This document shows positions 1-9,668 of a DNA stretch of 52,488 bases, piece by piece. The position numbers and the translations under genes are program-made. Numbering within the stretch: the stretch's first letter is position 1; each line of letters starts with the position of its first letter. Origin of the DNA: Acidobacteriota bacterium (lineage in GTDB: Bacteria > Acidobacteriota > Terriglobia > Terriglobales > Acidobacteriaceae); NCBI GenBank assembly GCA_028872955.1, contig JAGWNX010000018.1, positions 1 through 52,488 on the forward strand, in the 5' to 3' direction. The notes beneath the pieces are model-generated. The model did no database searches. It was not told the origin of the DNA and saw only the letters and a program-made list of their open reading frames with translations.

Positions 1-30
1 TTCGCAGGTGACGCCTTGTCCCTCAAAAGC

Positions 31-1077
31 ATGACCACTGAACCTGAACTTACGCCGCCCACGCCGCCCGTTCCCCTAGTGGGTAGCTCATCTCCTGCTC
101 CTGCTGGTGAAGAGCCTCAGCCCTCGGCGATTCGTGCCTTTCTGAATGCGCGTGGCAGCAGCAGTACGGCCGATCGCATCTTCGCCGGGCTGATGTTTGT
201 GTGTGCCACCAGCATCTTTGGCATCGTCGTGTTCATCTTTTTCATTTTGATGAGCCGGTCGCAGCAGAGCCTCTCCGCCTTCGGCTTCAAGTTTTTTATC
301 CGCCAGGCGTGGGATCCGGTCTCCGGCGACTTTGGTGCGCTCTCGTTTATCTACGGCACGTTGGCCACGTCGTTTCTTGCCCTGTTGATTGCGGTTCCGC
401 TGGCGCTGGGCGTGGCGGTCTTCCTGACCGAGCTGTGTCCGCGGCCGCTGCGTGCGCCCATCTCCTTCTTAACGGAGTTGCTGGCCGCCATCCCTTCGGT
501 GGTCTACGGTCTGTGGGCGGTCTTTGTCCTGGTGCCCATCATGCGCGACCAGCTTGGCCCGTTCCTGTACAAGGTGCTGGGTTGGACAGGCTTCTTTGAG
601 GGGGCCAACTTCGGCGTGGGCCTGCTGACTGCCAGCATTATTCTCGCCATCATGGTGCTGCCTATCATCTCGTCCCTCACGCGCGACATCATGACCGCCG
701 TGCCGAACGCGCAGCGCGAGGGCGTGCTGGCGCTGGGCGCAACCCGCTGGGAGATGATCCGCATCGGCGTGCTGCGCAACTCCCGGATCGGCATCATGGG
801 TGCCATCATGCTGGGGCTGGGCCGTGCCCTGGGGGAGACGATGGCGGTGACGATGGTGATTGGCAACCATCCGGATATCTCCAAGTCGCTCTTCGCTCCC
901 GGCTACACGTTGGCCAGCGTGATTGCGAACGAGTTCTCTGAGGCTACGGGCGACCTGTACCTGAGCGCGCTGATTGAGATCGGTCTTGCGCTCTTCCTGG
1001 TCACCATCGTCGTCAACGCTGCTGCCCGTTTGATGGTCTGGGCTGTCACCCGCGGGGCGCCCGCCAGGAATCACTAA
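31..1077 (+). CDS. pstC: phosphate ABC transporter permease PstC
   Basis: This is one of the two inner-membrane permeases of the high-affinity phosphate importer PstSCAB. After a proline-rich cytoplasmic N-terminus (about residues 1-45) come around six hydrophobic segments and the permease loop EGVLALGATRWEMI, which is the EAA-type motif that contacts the ATPase PstB. A second typical patch is GLGRALGETMAVTMVIGN. The ATG at 31 was chosen; a TTG at 16 in the same frame has an AGGTG five bases upstream and would add five residues. The stop codon is followed one base later by the pstA start, so translation is probably coupled. pstS is not visible and may lie just left of the window. Function is confident; the exact start is not. 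Confidence 0.93.
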   Translation: MTTEPELTPPTPPVPLVGSSSPAPAGEEPQPSAIRAFLNARGSSSTADRIFAGLMFVCATSIFGIVVFIFFILMSRSQQSLSAFGFKFFIRQAWDPVSGDFGALSFIYGTLATSFLALLIAVPLALGVAVFLTELCPRPLRAPISFLTELLAAIPSVVYGLWAVFVLVPIMRDQLGPFLYKVLGWTGFFEGANFGVGLLTASIILAIMVLPIISSLTRDIMTAVPNAQREGVLALGATRWEMIRIGVLRNSRIGIMGAIMLGLGRALGETMAVTMVIGNHPDISKSLFAPGYTLASVIANEFSEATGDLYLSALIEIGLALFLVTIVVNAAARLMVWAVTRGAPARNH

Positions 1078-1078
1078 C

Positions 1079-1984
1079 ATGAGCACGCTCCCGCAAATGA
1101 ACTCTCCGTTACGCCCGCCGCTGAAGCCGGCTCGCGCCAACACCCTGCGCCGCAGCCTGGTGAATCACCTGGTCACGGGCCTGTCGATTCTGGCGACAGT
1201 TCTGGTTGTGGCCCCGCTGATCGCGATCCTCGTGTATCTGCTGTACAAAGGCGCAAGCTCGCTGAATCTTGCCTTCTTCACGCACATTCCTGCCCCGGTG
1301 GCTGAGCCGGGCGGTGGCATGGCCAACTCGATTGTGGGCTCGGGCATCATTCTGCTGCTGGCCAGCTCGATGGGCATCCCGGTGGGGATTGCTGCCGGCG
1401 TGTATCTTTCGGAGTTTGGCGGTGGCCGGTTTCTGGCGCACGCCATCCGCTTTACCGCAGACGTGCTGAACGGCGTGCCGTCCATCGTGATGGGTATCTC
1501 GATCTATTCGCTGATCGTGATGCAGCAGAAGCACTTTTCCGCGCTGGCCGGTGGTGTCGCGCTGGGCATCATGATGATTCCGACCGTCACCCGCAGCACT
1601 GAAGAGATGCTGGCAACAGTGCCGCACGCCGTGCGGGAGGCCGCGCTAGGGCTGGGCGTGCCCAAGTGGCGCACTGCGATCTCGGTTACGCTGCGCACGG
1701 CCTCGCCGGGCATCATCACCGGCTGCATGCTGGCGTTTGCGCGTGTCGCCGGCGAGACTGCGCCCCTGCTGTTTACCGCCTTTGGCAACCAGTTCTGGAG
1801 CTTCAAGCTGAGCGAGCCCATCGCCGCGCTTCCGCTGCAGATCTACGTCTACGCCATCTCGCCCTATGACGAGTGGCATCGCCTGGCCTGGGCCGGGTCG
1901 CTGGTGCTTATCGTCATGATCATGGTCTCTGTCACACTCGTTCGCGTGTATGCCAGCCGCGGCGTGCTCAAAGGGGGAAACTAG
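1079..1984 (+). CDS. pstA: phosphate ABC transporter permease PstA
   Basis: This is the second permease subunit of the Pst phosphate importer, about 301 residues with a cytoplasmic N-terminus and roughly six transmembrane segments. The loop [15 protein letters not shown] is the EAA motif that docks on PstB, and [19 protein letters not shown] is characteristic of PstA. The ATG starts one base after the pstC stop codon, and the TAG stop shares its last base with the GTG start of pstB. This is a tightly coupled operon of the order pstC-pstA-pstB-phoU. No feature suggests an altered function. Confidence 0.95.
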   Translation: MSTLPQMNSPLRPPLKPARANTLRRSLVNHLVTGLSILATVLVVAPLIAILVYLLYKGASSLNLAFFTHIPAPVAEPGGGMANSIVGSGIILLLASSMGIPVGIAAGVYLSEFGGGRFLAHAIRFTADVLNGVPSIVMGISIYSLIVMQQKHFSALAGGVALGIMMIPTVTRSTEEMLATVPHAVREAALGLGVPKWRTAISVTLRTASPGIITGCMLAFARVAGETAPLLFTAFGNQFWSFKLSEPIAALPLQIYVYAISPYDEWHRLAWAGSLVLIVMIMVSVTLVRVYASRGVLKGGN

Positions 1985-2742
1985 TGGGAGTCGGTATCCA
2001 GGTCGAACATCTGAATGCATGGTACGGCAGCACGCACACGTTGCAGGACATCAATCTGCATATCCCTGCCAACCATGCGACCGCGCTCATCGGCCCCTCC
2101 GGTTGCGGCAAGTCGACGTTTGTTCGTTGCCTGAATCGCATGCACGAGACCAATCCCATTGCCCGGGCCGAGGGCGTGGTGAAGATGGGCGACATCGACG
2201 TCTACAAGGACGCCTCCCCTGTCGAGATTCGTCGCCGGGTCGGCATGGTCTTCCAGCGCCCCAATCCTTTTCCGACCATGTCCATCTACGACAATGTGGT
2301 GAGCGGCCTCAAGCTTAACGGCTTCCGCAACCGCCGTGTGCTGGACGAAACGGTGGAGCGCTCGCTGCGCCAGGCAGCCCTGTGGGAAGAGGTCAAGGAC
2401 GATCTGAAGAAGAAGTCCGGCGCCAGCCTGTCGGGTGGCCAGCAGCAGCGCATGTGCATCGCCCGCGCTCTGGCGGTAGACCCCGAGGTGCTCCTGATGG
2501 ACGAGCCTGCCTCCGCGCTGGACCCGGTCTCCACCTCGAAGATTGAGGACCTCATCTTCCAGCTCAAGAGCCAGTACACCATCGTGATCGTGACGCACAA
2601 CATGCAGCAGGCTGCGCGCGTGGCAGAGAATACCGGCTTCTTCCTGAACGGAAAGCTGGTCGAGTTTGATTCCACCCACAAGATATTTACCAACCCGCGC
2701 GACAAAAGGACGGAAGATTACATCACCGGGAGGTTCGGCTGA
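1984..2742 (+). CDS. pstB: phosphate ABC transporter ATP-binding protein PstB
   Basis: This is the ATPase that powers phosphate import through PstC/PstA. Visible motifs are Walker A (GPSGCGKST), the family insertion around [16 protein letters not shown], the ABC signature [15 protein letters not shown], Walker B ([13 protein letters not shown]) and the switch histidine in [13 protein letters not shown]. The open frame extends farther upstream, but the GTG at 1984 is the natural start: it overlaps the pstA stop, has a purine-rich AAAGGGGG ribosome site about seven bases upstream, and gives 252 residues, the family norm. The stop overlaps the phoU start (TGATG). Confidence 0.95.
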   Translation: MGVGIQVEHLNAWYGSTHTLQDINLHIPANHATALIGPSGCGKSTFVRCLNRMHETNPIARAEGVVKMGDIDVYKDASPVEIRRRVGMVFQRPNPFPTMSIYDNVVSGLKLNGFRNRRVLDETVERSLRQAALWEEVKDDLKKKSGASLSGGQQQRMCIARALAVDPEVLLMDEPASALDPVSTSKIEDLIFQLKSQYTIVIVTHNMQQAARVAENTGFFLNGKLVEFDSTHKIFTNPRDKRTEDYITGRFG

Positions 2743-3413
2743 TGCGCGTCAAGTTCCATCAAAGTCTCGACGAGTTGAAGGAGAAGCTGCTGGTCATGGC
2801 CGGTCTGGCCGAGCAGGCCATTCAGCGCTCCATCGAGGCTTATCGCACCCGCGACCTCTCTATCTGCGAGCTGGTCTTCCGCTCGGAGCCAGCCATCAAT
2901 CGGCTGGAGCGCGAGATTGATCAGATGGCTCTGGATCTGCTGGCCATGGAGCAGCCAATGGCGATCGACCTGCGCTTCATCCTCTCGGTCATTCGCATCA
3001 ATGCCGACCTGGAGCGCGTCGGAGATCAGGCCGTCAACATCGCGGTGCGCGTGCGTGAGATGGGAGCCTTTGCCAACGTCGATCTGCCCGTGGATATCCC
3101 CAAGCTGGCCTCGATGTCCGCGACGATGGTTCGCAAGGCACTGCAGGCGTTTATTGAGGCCGATGCCTCGCTTGCGGAGTCTGTGCTGCGCATGGATGGT
3201 CAGGTGGACGCCATGAACGACGCCGCGTTCTATGCGTTGAGCAGCCTGATCAAAGAGCAGCCTGACCAGACCCCGCAGGCGCTGAATGCCCTGATCATTG
3301 CAAGGAACCTGGAGCGCGTCGGCGACCACGCCACGAACATCGCCGAGGATGTGATCTTCTGGGTGCGTGGTGCGGATGTGCGCCACGGCAATACCAGTAC
3401 CCCGGCCGCTTAG
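2742..3413 (+). CDS. phoU: phosphate signalling protein PhoU
   Basis: PhoU is a peripheral all-helical protein that, in known systems, links Pst transporter activity to the PhoR/PhoB two-component system and restrains phosphate uptake. At 223 residues it has the usual two repeats of a three-helix bundle, each with the acidic metal-binding helix: INADLERVGDQAVNIA in the first half and IARNLERVGDHATNIAEDV in the second. It is the last gene of the pst operon, overlapping pstB by one base. Its final codons overlap the 3' end of the opposing helicase gene by four bases, so transcription of the two converges here. No phoR/phoB is in the window. Confidence 0.95.
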   Translation: MRVKFHQSLDELKEKLLVMAGLAEQAIQRSIEAYRTRDLSICELVFRSEPAINRLEREIDQMALDLLAMEQPMAIDLRFILSVIRINADLERVGDQAVNIAVRVREMGAFANVDLPVDIPKLASMSATMVRKALQAFIEADASLAESVLRMDGQVDAMNDAAFYALSSLIKEQPDQTPQALNALIIARNLERVGDHATNIAEDVIFWVRGADVRHGNTSTPAA

Positions 3414-6400
3414 TCGGGTACCGCAGTCCACCAAACCAGACGCGGCAGCGCAGGGAAGTACAGTCCCAGGCGCACCCGTCCAGCGTGGGTCTCCTGGCCA
3501 AACACTCTGGCATACTGCGCCATCTGCCCGGCGTACTTCGCTCGCTCCTCCTGCAGGAAGGTCTCGACGTCGTTGCCCGTGTAGGCGCGCGTCTTGTAGT
3601 CCACGATCCATAGACAGTCGCCGTCGGCAGAGCCCGGTTCCGCACCGGCCCGGAAGATACGGTCCAGCCGAACGCTGCTGCGTTGCGCTGCCCAGGTCAC
3701 CAGTGCGTGCTCGCTGGCTGCGTCGCGCTGTTGTGTCAGCAGCCACCGGCCATCGGCGTCTGCGAGTGTGTTTTGCAGGCCTGCCAGCGTGCGCTGCGTC
3801 TCCTCTGCCAGCGACCGTGGCGGCACGCCCTCACTGCGCAGCACGGTGCGGATGCGGTCGGTCCACTGGTCCAACTCGGCGGCAATGGCATCCAGGGCCG
3901 CACCTTGCTGCACGCGGAGCGTGATCGCCTCCAGCAAGCCATGGATTGCGTTGCCGGTGGCGCGAGCGGCCAGTGAGCCCTCCGGGCGTGTGAAGTGCGG
4001 CTCCCCAGCCGGTGCAGCGGCAGGAGCCGGCAGCACAACCCGGCGTTGCGCACGCTCGGCAACCGGGTGAATGTCTGCGGGAAGCCGCTGCAGCTCCCGG
4101 GCCGGCAGAGCGTCCGCTGCTGCGGCCAGGTTCAGCGGAGGTGCTGGCGCCATGGTCACGGCCTGCCATTGCTGCCGGCGCACCTCGGCGGCGCTCCAGG
4201 CAGCGCGCAGCAGCGAGCCGTACCGGGCGCTGAGCATGCCCTCCTGCGTCGTCTGGACTGTGCCATACAGGTGCAGCTCTTCGCGGGCTCGGGTACACAG
4301 CACGTAGAACAGTCGCAGCCGTTCTGCGGCCTCGCGCTCGCGGTGCATCTTGCCGAGCCATATGGCGAGCCGTTGTGCGCTGCGGCCTTTGCCGGCAATG
4401 GGAGCCAGCAGCACGTGGTGCGCATTGTCTTCCTTAAACTCGATCTCGCCCCAGGTCAGCAGTCGGCTGCGGTCAGGTTGGCTGATGCGGTGCAGGTGCG
4501 GCGCGATGACGACGTCCCACTCAAGCCCCTTCGCACCGTGGATCGTAAGCAGCTCCACGGCGCCGGGCGCCTCCGACTGTTCTGCATAGAGCTTTTCCAG
4601 CTGGCTTTCAAGCAACTGCAGGTCCAGCTGACCCTCGCGCTCGGCGGTGCGCAGCAGGTCAAGATATGCGAGGGCGTTGGCCAGCTCATCCGCCTGCAGC
4701 CACAGGTCACCGCCCAGCGAGCGCCAGGTGCGTTCCACCCACGTGGCCACGGGCAGACGGCTACGCATTCGGTTGGCCTGGGTCATCACCTTCCACACGC
4801 GTTGCAGTGCCGTGGCCCCATCGTCCGAGAGCAGATGGCCGCGCTCCCGCATCAGCGTCAGCACACAGGCCGTGGCAGACGCGTCCTCGCCCATCAGCAT
4901 CTGCAGGTCGGCCAGCGCCAGGCCGCACCACGGCGCGCGCAGCAGGCCTGCCCATGCAATGCGGTCGGCCGGATGCAGCAGCGCCCGCGTCAAGGCGCGC
5001 AGGTCCAGCACCTCCTGCCGTTCGGCCAAGGGGTCAATCTTCAGCGCCCGGTAGGGAATGGCACCGTTGCCTTCGTCCTGTCGCAGCGCCTGCATCACCT
5101 CATGCAAGTGGTTGCGCTGCCGCACCAGCACTGCGATGCGCCACGGTTGGCTGCGGCCGGGCGGCAGTGGCCTTTCGCGCCACTGCTGCACCAGCGCCCG
5201 GATCTCTACCGCGTGGCTCTGTTGCAGTGCCTCGCGCTCTTTGGCGACTTCAGCCCTTGCAACCCGAGGCATCTCGTCCACATGCCAAACGGCGTGGTTG
5301 GCGTCCGGAGCCAGGCTGCGCACGGCATCGGCGCGCGTAAAGGCAACTTCGCCGGGCGCAGCGTCGGCCTCCTGCGGAAAGAGGTTGCTGAAGTCCTGGT
5401 TGAATGCCTGCACCAGCCCGGCCTGCGAGCGAAAGTTCGCGGTCAACCGCAGCGCACCCAGCGGCAGCTCGCCCAGCCGGCCCCTGCGCATGGTGTCAAG
5501 AAAGCGCTCCACCCTTGCCTGGCGGAAGATGTAGATCGACTGCTTCGGATCGCCAACCAGGAAGACGGTCTGGCTGGAGCCGTCCCAGCTCTGCGTCAGA
5601 CGCTCCAGCAGTTCGTACTGGCTGGTCGAGGTGTCCTGCATCTCATCCACCAGCAGGTGCTGCCAGCGATCTCCCAGCGCCATCTCCAGGTCTGCGACAC
5701 CGTGCTCTGCCCGCAGCGCGGCCCGCGCCCGCAGACTGATCTCCACAAAGTCACACTGCCGCTCCGCCGCAAAGACGCCCTGCAGCTCTGCCATGGCGTG
5801 GCGCAGCACCCGGAACAGCGCTTTGGCAACCTGCCACTGCTCCTGCGGGTAGATCGCCTCCGGCAGATCCTGAATCGCAGCCAGTTCATCCGCTGGGATG
5901 TCTTGCGCTGCATCAGTGATCAACTGCTTGATGCGTTGGACCAGGCTGCGCTCCGGGATTACGCCAAAGGAGTTGATGCGAACTCCACTGGGCTTGCGCA
6001 GGGAGCCCTGCCTGGTCAGCAGCAGGCTGGCCAGGGCCTGCCAACGCGCCAGCGCGTCCGCACCCTCAGTTCCTGGCACCACGCCATCGGCCAATGGCCG
6101 GTAGGGGTTATCGCCGCCGTTCTCCGCTGGGCAGGCGGCAAGCTGCGCCGCCAGCTGGACACACTCTGCCAGCAGCGGGCCGTTGAAGCGCGTTGCCGCT
6201 CGGTCCAGAGTCTGATGGACGACCGCCGACAGCGCGTGCTGCAGGCGCGGCAGCACCTCACCATCCAGCACCGCGTCCGTCAGCTGATCGCGCTCGAGCG
6301 GAACCAGGTCTCCCCACTGGTCGCGCAGGCCCAGCATCTCGGCCAGTAGACGCTCGACGTCGGCCAGGCGGCCATCGCGATGCAGGAGAACCTCGCGCAG

Positions 6401-6961
6401 GGCACGATCCAGCATGGCGTCTCCGCTGCCCAGGCGCAGCAGGGTTGCGCGCGCCGCAGTCTGGTACAGGCGGCTGGCGTCGTCCACGGCCTCATACTGG
6501 CCGCTGCCCCCGGCCAGCAGCGGCACCATGCTTACGATGCGGCGACACACCGCGTCGATTGTGCGGATATTCAGCCGCTGTGGCGAACGGACCAGGTCCC
6601 ACTTGCACCCATCCTTGCGATCCGCGTCACGTTCCAGCACGCGCTCCGCCAGCTGCCGCGTTGCGGCGGCAAACTCGTCGCGCGGTCGCACGGGCGCGTT
6701 GCGGCCGGCTGCCTGCAGCTGCTGCAGCACGCGGTCGCGAATCTCTGCGGTGGCGTCGCGGGTAAAGGTGATGGCCAGAACCTGCTCGGGCTCCTGCACG
6801 CTCTCGTCCCCCAGCAGCTTCAGCAATCGCTGAATCAGCAGGCCCGTCTTGCCAGAGCCGGCGGGTGCCTCCACAATCCACGAGCGGCGGATATCCAGCG
6901 CCTGCGCGCGTGCCTCCCAGTCCGGTGGCCGCGGGTCGGGCATTCTACGGAGCTTAGCCAT
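3410..6961 (-). CDS. addA: AddA/RecB-like UvrD-family helicase-nuclease
   Basis: A large (1183 residues) double-strand-break processing enzyme with an SF1A helicase followed by a RecB-family nuclease. Helicase motifs in order are Walker A (EAPAGSGKTGLL, about residue 35), ITFTRDATAEIRDR, Walker B (LLVDEMQDTSTSQYE), GDPKQSIYIFRQA, LTANFRSQAGLV and motifs V/VI (LTIHGAKGLEWDVV, YVLCTRAREELHL). The C-terminal PD-(D/E)XK nuclease is seen as LDRIF followed by IVDYKT near residue 1120. The start ATG lies inside the end of the upstream nuclease gene, overlaps it by eight bases, and is preceded by GAGGAGGAGCAGG. Inferred role: recombinational repair in complex with the partner encoded upstream. The symbol is by analogy; distant AdnB-like kinship is possible. 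Confidence 0.88.
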   Translation of the reverse strand: MAKLRRMPDPRPPDWEARAQALDIRRSWIVEAPAGSGKTGLLIQRLLKLLGDESVQEPEQVLAITFTRDATAEIRDRVLQQLQAAGRNAPVRPRDEFAAATRQLAERVLERDADRKDGCKWDLVRSPQRLNIRTIDAVCRRIVSMVPLLAGGSGQYEAVDDASRLYQTAARATLLRLGSGDAMLDRALREVLLHRDGRLADVERLLAEMLGLRDQWGDLVPLERDQLTDAVLDGEVLPRLQHALSAVVHQTLDRAATRFNGPLLAECVQLAAQLAACPAENGGDNPYRPLADGVVPGTEGADALARWQALASLLLTRQGSLRKPSGVRINSFGVIPERSLVQRIKQLITDAAQDIPADELAAIQDLPEAIYPQEQWQVAKALFRVLRHAMAELQGVFAAERQCDFVEISLRARAALRAEHGVADLEMALGDRWQHLLVDEMQDTSTSQYELLERLTQSWDGSSQTVFLVGDPKQSIYIFRQARVERFLDTMRRGRLGELPLGALRLTANFRSQAGLVQAFNQDFSNLFPQEADAAPGEVAFTRADAVRSLAPDANHAVWHVDEMPRVARAEVAKEREALQQSHAVEIRALVQQWRERPLPPGRSQPWRIAVLVRQRNHLHEVMQALRQDEGNGAIPYRALKIDPLAERQEVLDLRALTRALLHPADRIAWAGLLRAPWCGLALADLQMLMGEDASATACVLTLMRERGHLLSDDGATALQRVWKVMTQANRMRSRLPVATWVERTWRSLGGDLWLQADELANALAYLDLLRTAEREGQLDLQLLESQLEKLYAEQSEAPGAVELLTIHGAKGLEWDVVIAPHLHRISQPDRSRLLTWGEIEFKEDNAHHVLLAPIAGKGRSAQRLAIWLGKMHREREAAERLRLFYVLCTRAREELHLYGTVQTTQEGMLSARYGSLLRAAWSAAEVRRQQWQAVTMAPAPPLNLAAAADALPARELQRLPADIHPVAERAQRRVVLPAPAAAPAGEPHFTRPEGSLAARATGNAIHGLLEAITLRVQQGAALDAIAAELDQWTDRIRTVLRSEGVPPRSLAEETQRTLAGLQNTLADADGRWLLTQQRDAASEHALVTWAAQRSSVRLDRIFRAGAEPGSADGDCLWIVDYKTRAYTGNDVETFLQEERAKYAGQMAQYARVFGQETHAGRVRLGLYFPALPRLVWWTAVPD

Positions 6962-9632
6962 CCTGCTCCTCCTCGTCGTCGTCTGGCTCGTCGTTCAGGC
7001 TCAGGGGTTGCAGGCGGCACACCAGCCGCTGCGCACAGCCGTTGCAGGTGTCGGGATACTGTTTGGGCTGCACACGCGCGTCCCCGTCGGCAAACTCCTG
7101 CGCCAGGCGGGTCAACACCTCGCGCCAGGTCTCCACGCGCTGCTCCAGCACCATCTCGTCTTTGGCTTGCTTCATCCCCGGCATGGCTCCGGTAGTCAGT
7201 CCCACCAGCGCACGGTCTTTGCCGGCGCGCACCTGGGCAAAGGCCACACCTGCCAGCGGTGCCTGCTCGCGCGCGATGGCGTACAGCGGCAGCTGCGGCG
7301 CGTCTGGCCGATCTCCCTTCCACTCCTTCGGATTGGCCTCGCCTGTCTTGTAGTCCAGCAGCAGTTCGCCGCCTTCCACCTGGTCCACGCGGTCCACCCG
7401 CACGCTCAGCCGCAGCGGGCCTATCTGGACATCCGGCAGCCGCTGCTCCAACTGCTGCACCACGAAGGGGCTGCGCAGGCGCTCCTGCTCCAGCCAGTGC
7501 TGGACGAGGAGCAGCAGACGCTCCCGCTCCACGGCCAGGTAGGACTGCTCCCACGCGGAGTGCTGCCGCGCCAGCAGGGGAGCCATCGCCTCATCCACGG
7601 CGCGGGCCACCTCGACTGCGCAGCCTTCCAGGCCCAGGGCCAGCAGTTGCTGCTGGCTCTGCACGCGCCTCCAGAAGCGTTCCAGCACCTGATGCACCAG
7701 TGTGCCGCGTTCCGCATCACTCAAGCCAAGCACGCTGCCTGCGGGTTCGGTGCTGCGTAGCCGATAGGTGGCAAAGGCGCGAAAGCCACAGGCGGCCTGC
7801 GCCTGCAGCACCTGCGCTCCGCCTGGCAGCACCTCGTCTGGCAGCTTGTGGAGCGGCGATTCGTCGACCAGTCTCTCCAGCGGGACGACCGCGCGGGCGT
7901 CCGAGTCGTCCGCCGCAACCTCTGTACACGCGCACCCGTCCAATGCAGCCGACGCCTCCTGCTCGCCAGCCTCGCAGCGCTGGGCATAACTGAACACGAC
8001 CTCGTCCGCGCAGTGCAGCGTGCGGCTGGCAATCTGCTGGGCCTCTGCGGCGTCGGCAGCAACGTTGGTGCCCGGCATGCCGCACGCGCGCTGCAGCGCC
8101 CATGGCAGCAGCGGACTGTTGCTGGGGGAGAGCGGCCAGCTCTGGTTGCCAGCGCCCAGAAACCAAAGCGCGTCAAACTGACAGCCTGCACTCTGCTCCG
8201 GGCTCATCACCTGGATCACGGCACCCTGCGACTCGGTGGTGAAGATGGTGCGGCGTGCGATGCGTTGCAGCTCGTCCAAGGCCTCGGCATAGGGCACACG
8301 TTCGGTCGTCAGCTCCAGGGCAGCCAGCTCGTCCAGCGCGCTCTGCCAGCGCCGCCGCACCTGGTACTGCTCACTGTCCTCAACCGGCGCACCCCAGTCG
8401 GCAAGCCGCAGCGTCTCGTGCATCCACGCTGCCCAATCGGCAAATCCACGCGGCTCTGCAGACTGCACCCTGCGTGCCAGCAGCGCGCGCACAGCGGCCG
8501 CCGCGCCGGGCAACTGCTCCTCGGTCATCAGCAGCAGCGCCGCGTCTTCCAGCGTCAGCTCCGGGCGCAGACGCGGCGTGCGGCGCAACACCGCCGCGTC
8601 CCACACGGCGCGCAGCTCCGCCTCGCGCAGACCATCGGCCACAAAGGCCGAGCGCAGCAGGCTGCTTACCTGCTCCAGCGGCAGCGGGCCTGCCATCCAG
8701 GTGAGCAGCTGCAGCGCCGCGTGCCCCAGGCCGGTGCTGGCCAACGGCACGCCCACCGCAAACTCCGCAGGCAAGGGCTGGCTCGTGCTCTCCACACAGT
8801 TGGCGTCTGGCGCCAGCTCCTCCAGCACTGCCCGCTCCACGGCTGCGCGGCGCTCGTCCAGCCTGGCAACGACCAGTCCAATCCGCAGAGGCTGGTCGGC
8901 AGCCTCTGCCAGCTTCGCACGCAGCCACTGCGCACAGGCCTGCAGCTCTGCCTGCTCATTTGGGGCCTGCAGCAGCACTGCCGGGCGCTGCTGTCGAGAG
9001 GCCAGCTCAAGCCATGCAACCACCCGGCCGGCCTGCTCCAGCGCCTCCAGCAAGCGACGTTGGGCTGGCGTGCAGCGGTCGAAGCCCAGCAGGGCTACTC
9101 CTTCTGGCGCAACGTCAGCGCCGTTGCGGATGTGTGTGGTCAGCTCCAGTTCCAGCTCGGCCATGCTGCAAAGCTGCTCGCGTCGGCACAGCGACTGAAA
9201 GCTGCGGGCCCACTGCTGCATGGCCTGGGTCTCTGCACTTACCGCCAGCGAGCCCACCTGCTGGCGTGCGTCATAGACACACAGCCGATGCCAGGCCTCA
9301 GCCGCCAGCTCCGCCAGCCTGTCGCTCTGGACGACGGAGGCTGCCTCGGGCGTGCGTTGGATGATGCTGCGCCACAGGCGCTGCTCCTGGCTGCCGTTCA
9401 GCAGTATGGCGTTGGTTGCCCCGGCCAGTTGCAGCTGCCGCCAGCAGGCCCTGGTCCACTGCTCCCAGGCCAGGATGTTGGCAGGCGACCAGCGCGGCAG
9501 CCCCGCCGCGTGTTGCTCCTGGTCATAGGCCTCGCGCAGCCAGCGTGCGGCACGCTCGTTGCCCGTCAGCACCAGCCGACCCTGCTCCAGCGCCTGCTTC
9601 ACCTCGGTCGGCAGACAGCTCCTCACGCCCAT
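6954..9632 (-). CDS. addB: AddB-like PD-(D/E)XK nuclease, probable DNA repair protein
   Basis: An 892-residue partner of the downstream helicase-nuclease. It resembles the 'probable DNA repair protein' family that neighbours AddA-like helicases. No Walker A motif is visible at the N-terminus, where LVLTGNERAARWL replaces it, so the ATPase domain is probably inactive. The C-terminal nuclease shows GTLVHQVLERFW, then VRVDRVDQV and LLLDYKTGEA. A cysteine in QAQAACGFRAFATYRL (about residue 613) and the C-x2-C-x5-C group CNGCAQRLVC near residue 865 match the arrangement that binds an iron-sulfur cluster in AddB. The gene overlaps addA by eight bases, so the two are co-expressed. The family assignment is good; the symbol is by analogy. 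Confidence 0.82.
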   Translation of the reverse strand: MGVRSCLPTEVKQALEQGRLVLTGNERAARWLREAYDQEQHAAGLPRWSPANILAWEQWTRACWRQLQLAGATNAILLNGSQEQRLWRSIIQRTPEAASVVQSDRLAELAAEAWHRLCVYDARQQVGSLAVSAETQAMQQWARSFQSLCRREQLCSMAELELELTTHIRNGADVAPEGVALLGFDRCTPAQRRLLEALEQAGRVVAWLELASRQQRPAVLLQAPNEQAELQACAQWLRAKLAEAADQPLRIGLVVARLDERRAAVERAVLEELAPDANCVESTSQPLPAEFAVGVPLASTGLGHAALQLLTWMAGPLPLEQVSSLLRSAFVADGLREAELRAVWDAAVLRRTPRLRPELTLEDAALLLMTEEQLPGAAAAVRALLARRVQSAEPRGFADWAAWMHETLRLADWGAPVEDSEQYQVRRRWQSALDELAALELTTERVPYAEALDELQRIARRTIFTTESQGAVIQVMSPEQSAGCQFDALWFLGAGNQSWPLSPSNSPLLPWALQRACGMPGTNVAADAAEAQQIASRTLHCADEVVFSYAQRCEAGEQEASAALDGCACTEVAADDSDARAVVPLERLVDESPLHKLPDEVLPGGAQVLQAQAACGFRAFATYRLRSTEPAGSVLGLSDAERGTLVHQVLERFWRRVQSQQQLLALGLEGCAVEVARAVDEAMAPLLARQHSAWEQSYLAVERERLLLLVQHWLEQERLRSPFVVQQLEQRLPDVQIGPLRLSVRVDRVDQVEGGELLLDYKTGEANPKEWKGDRPDAPQLPLYAIAREQAPLAGVAFAQVRAGKDRALVGLTTGAMPGMKQAKDEMVLEQRVETWREVLTRLAQEFADGDARVQPKQYPDTCNGCAQRLVCRLQPLSLNDEPDDDEEEQDG

Positions 9633-9668
9633 GGTTCGGTTATACGCGGTCTCCCGGCGGAAAACCTG

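Noticed and set aside
3995..6349. 784-codon plus-strand open frame opposite the AddA-like gene
   Set aside because: Low-complexity antisense translation, while the minus frame has complete helicase and nuclease motifs.
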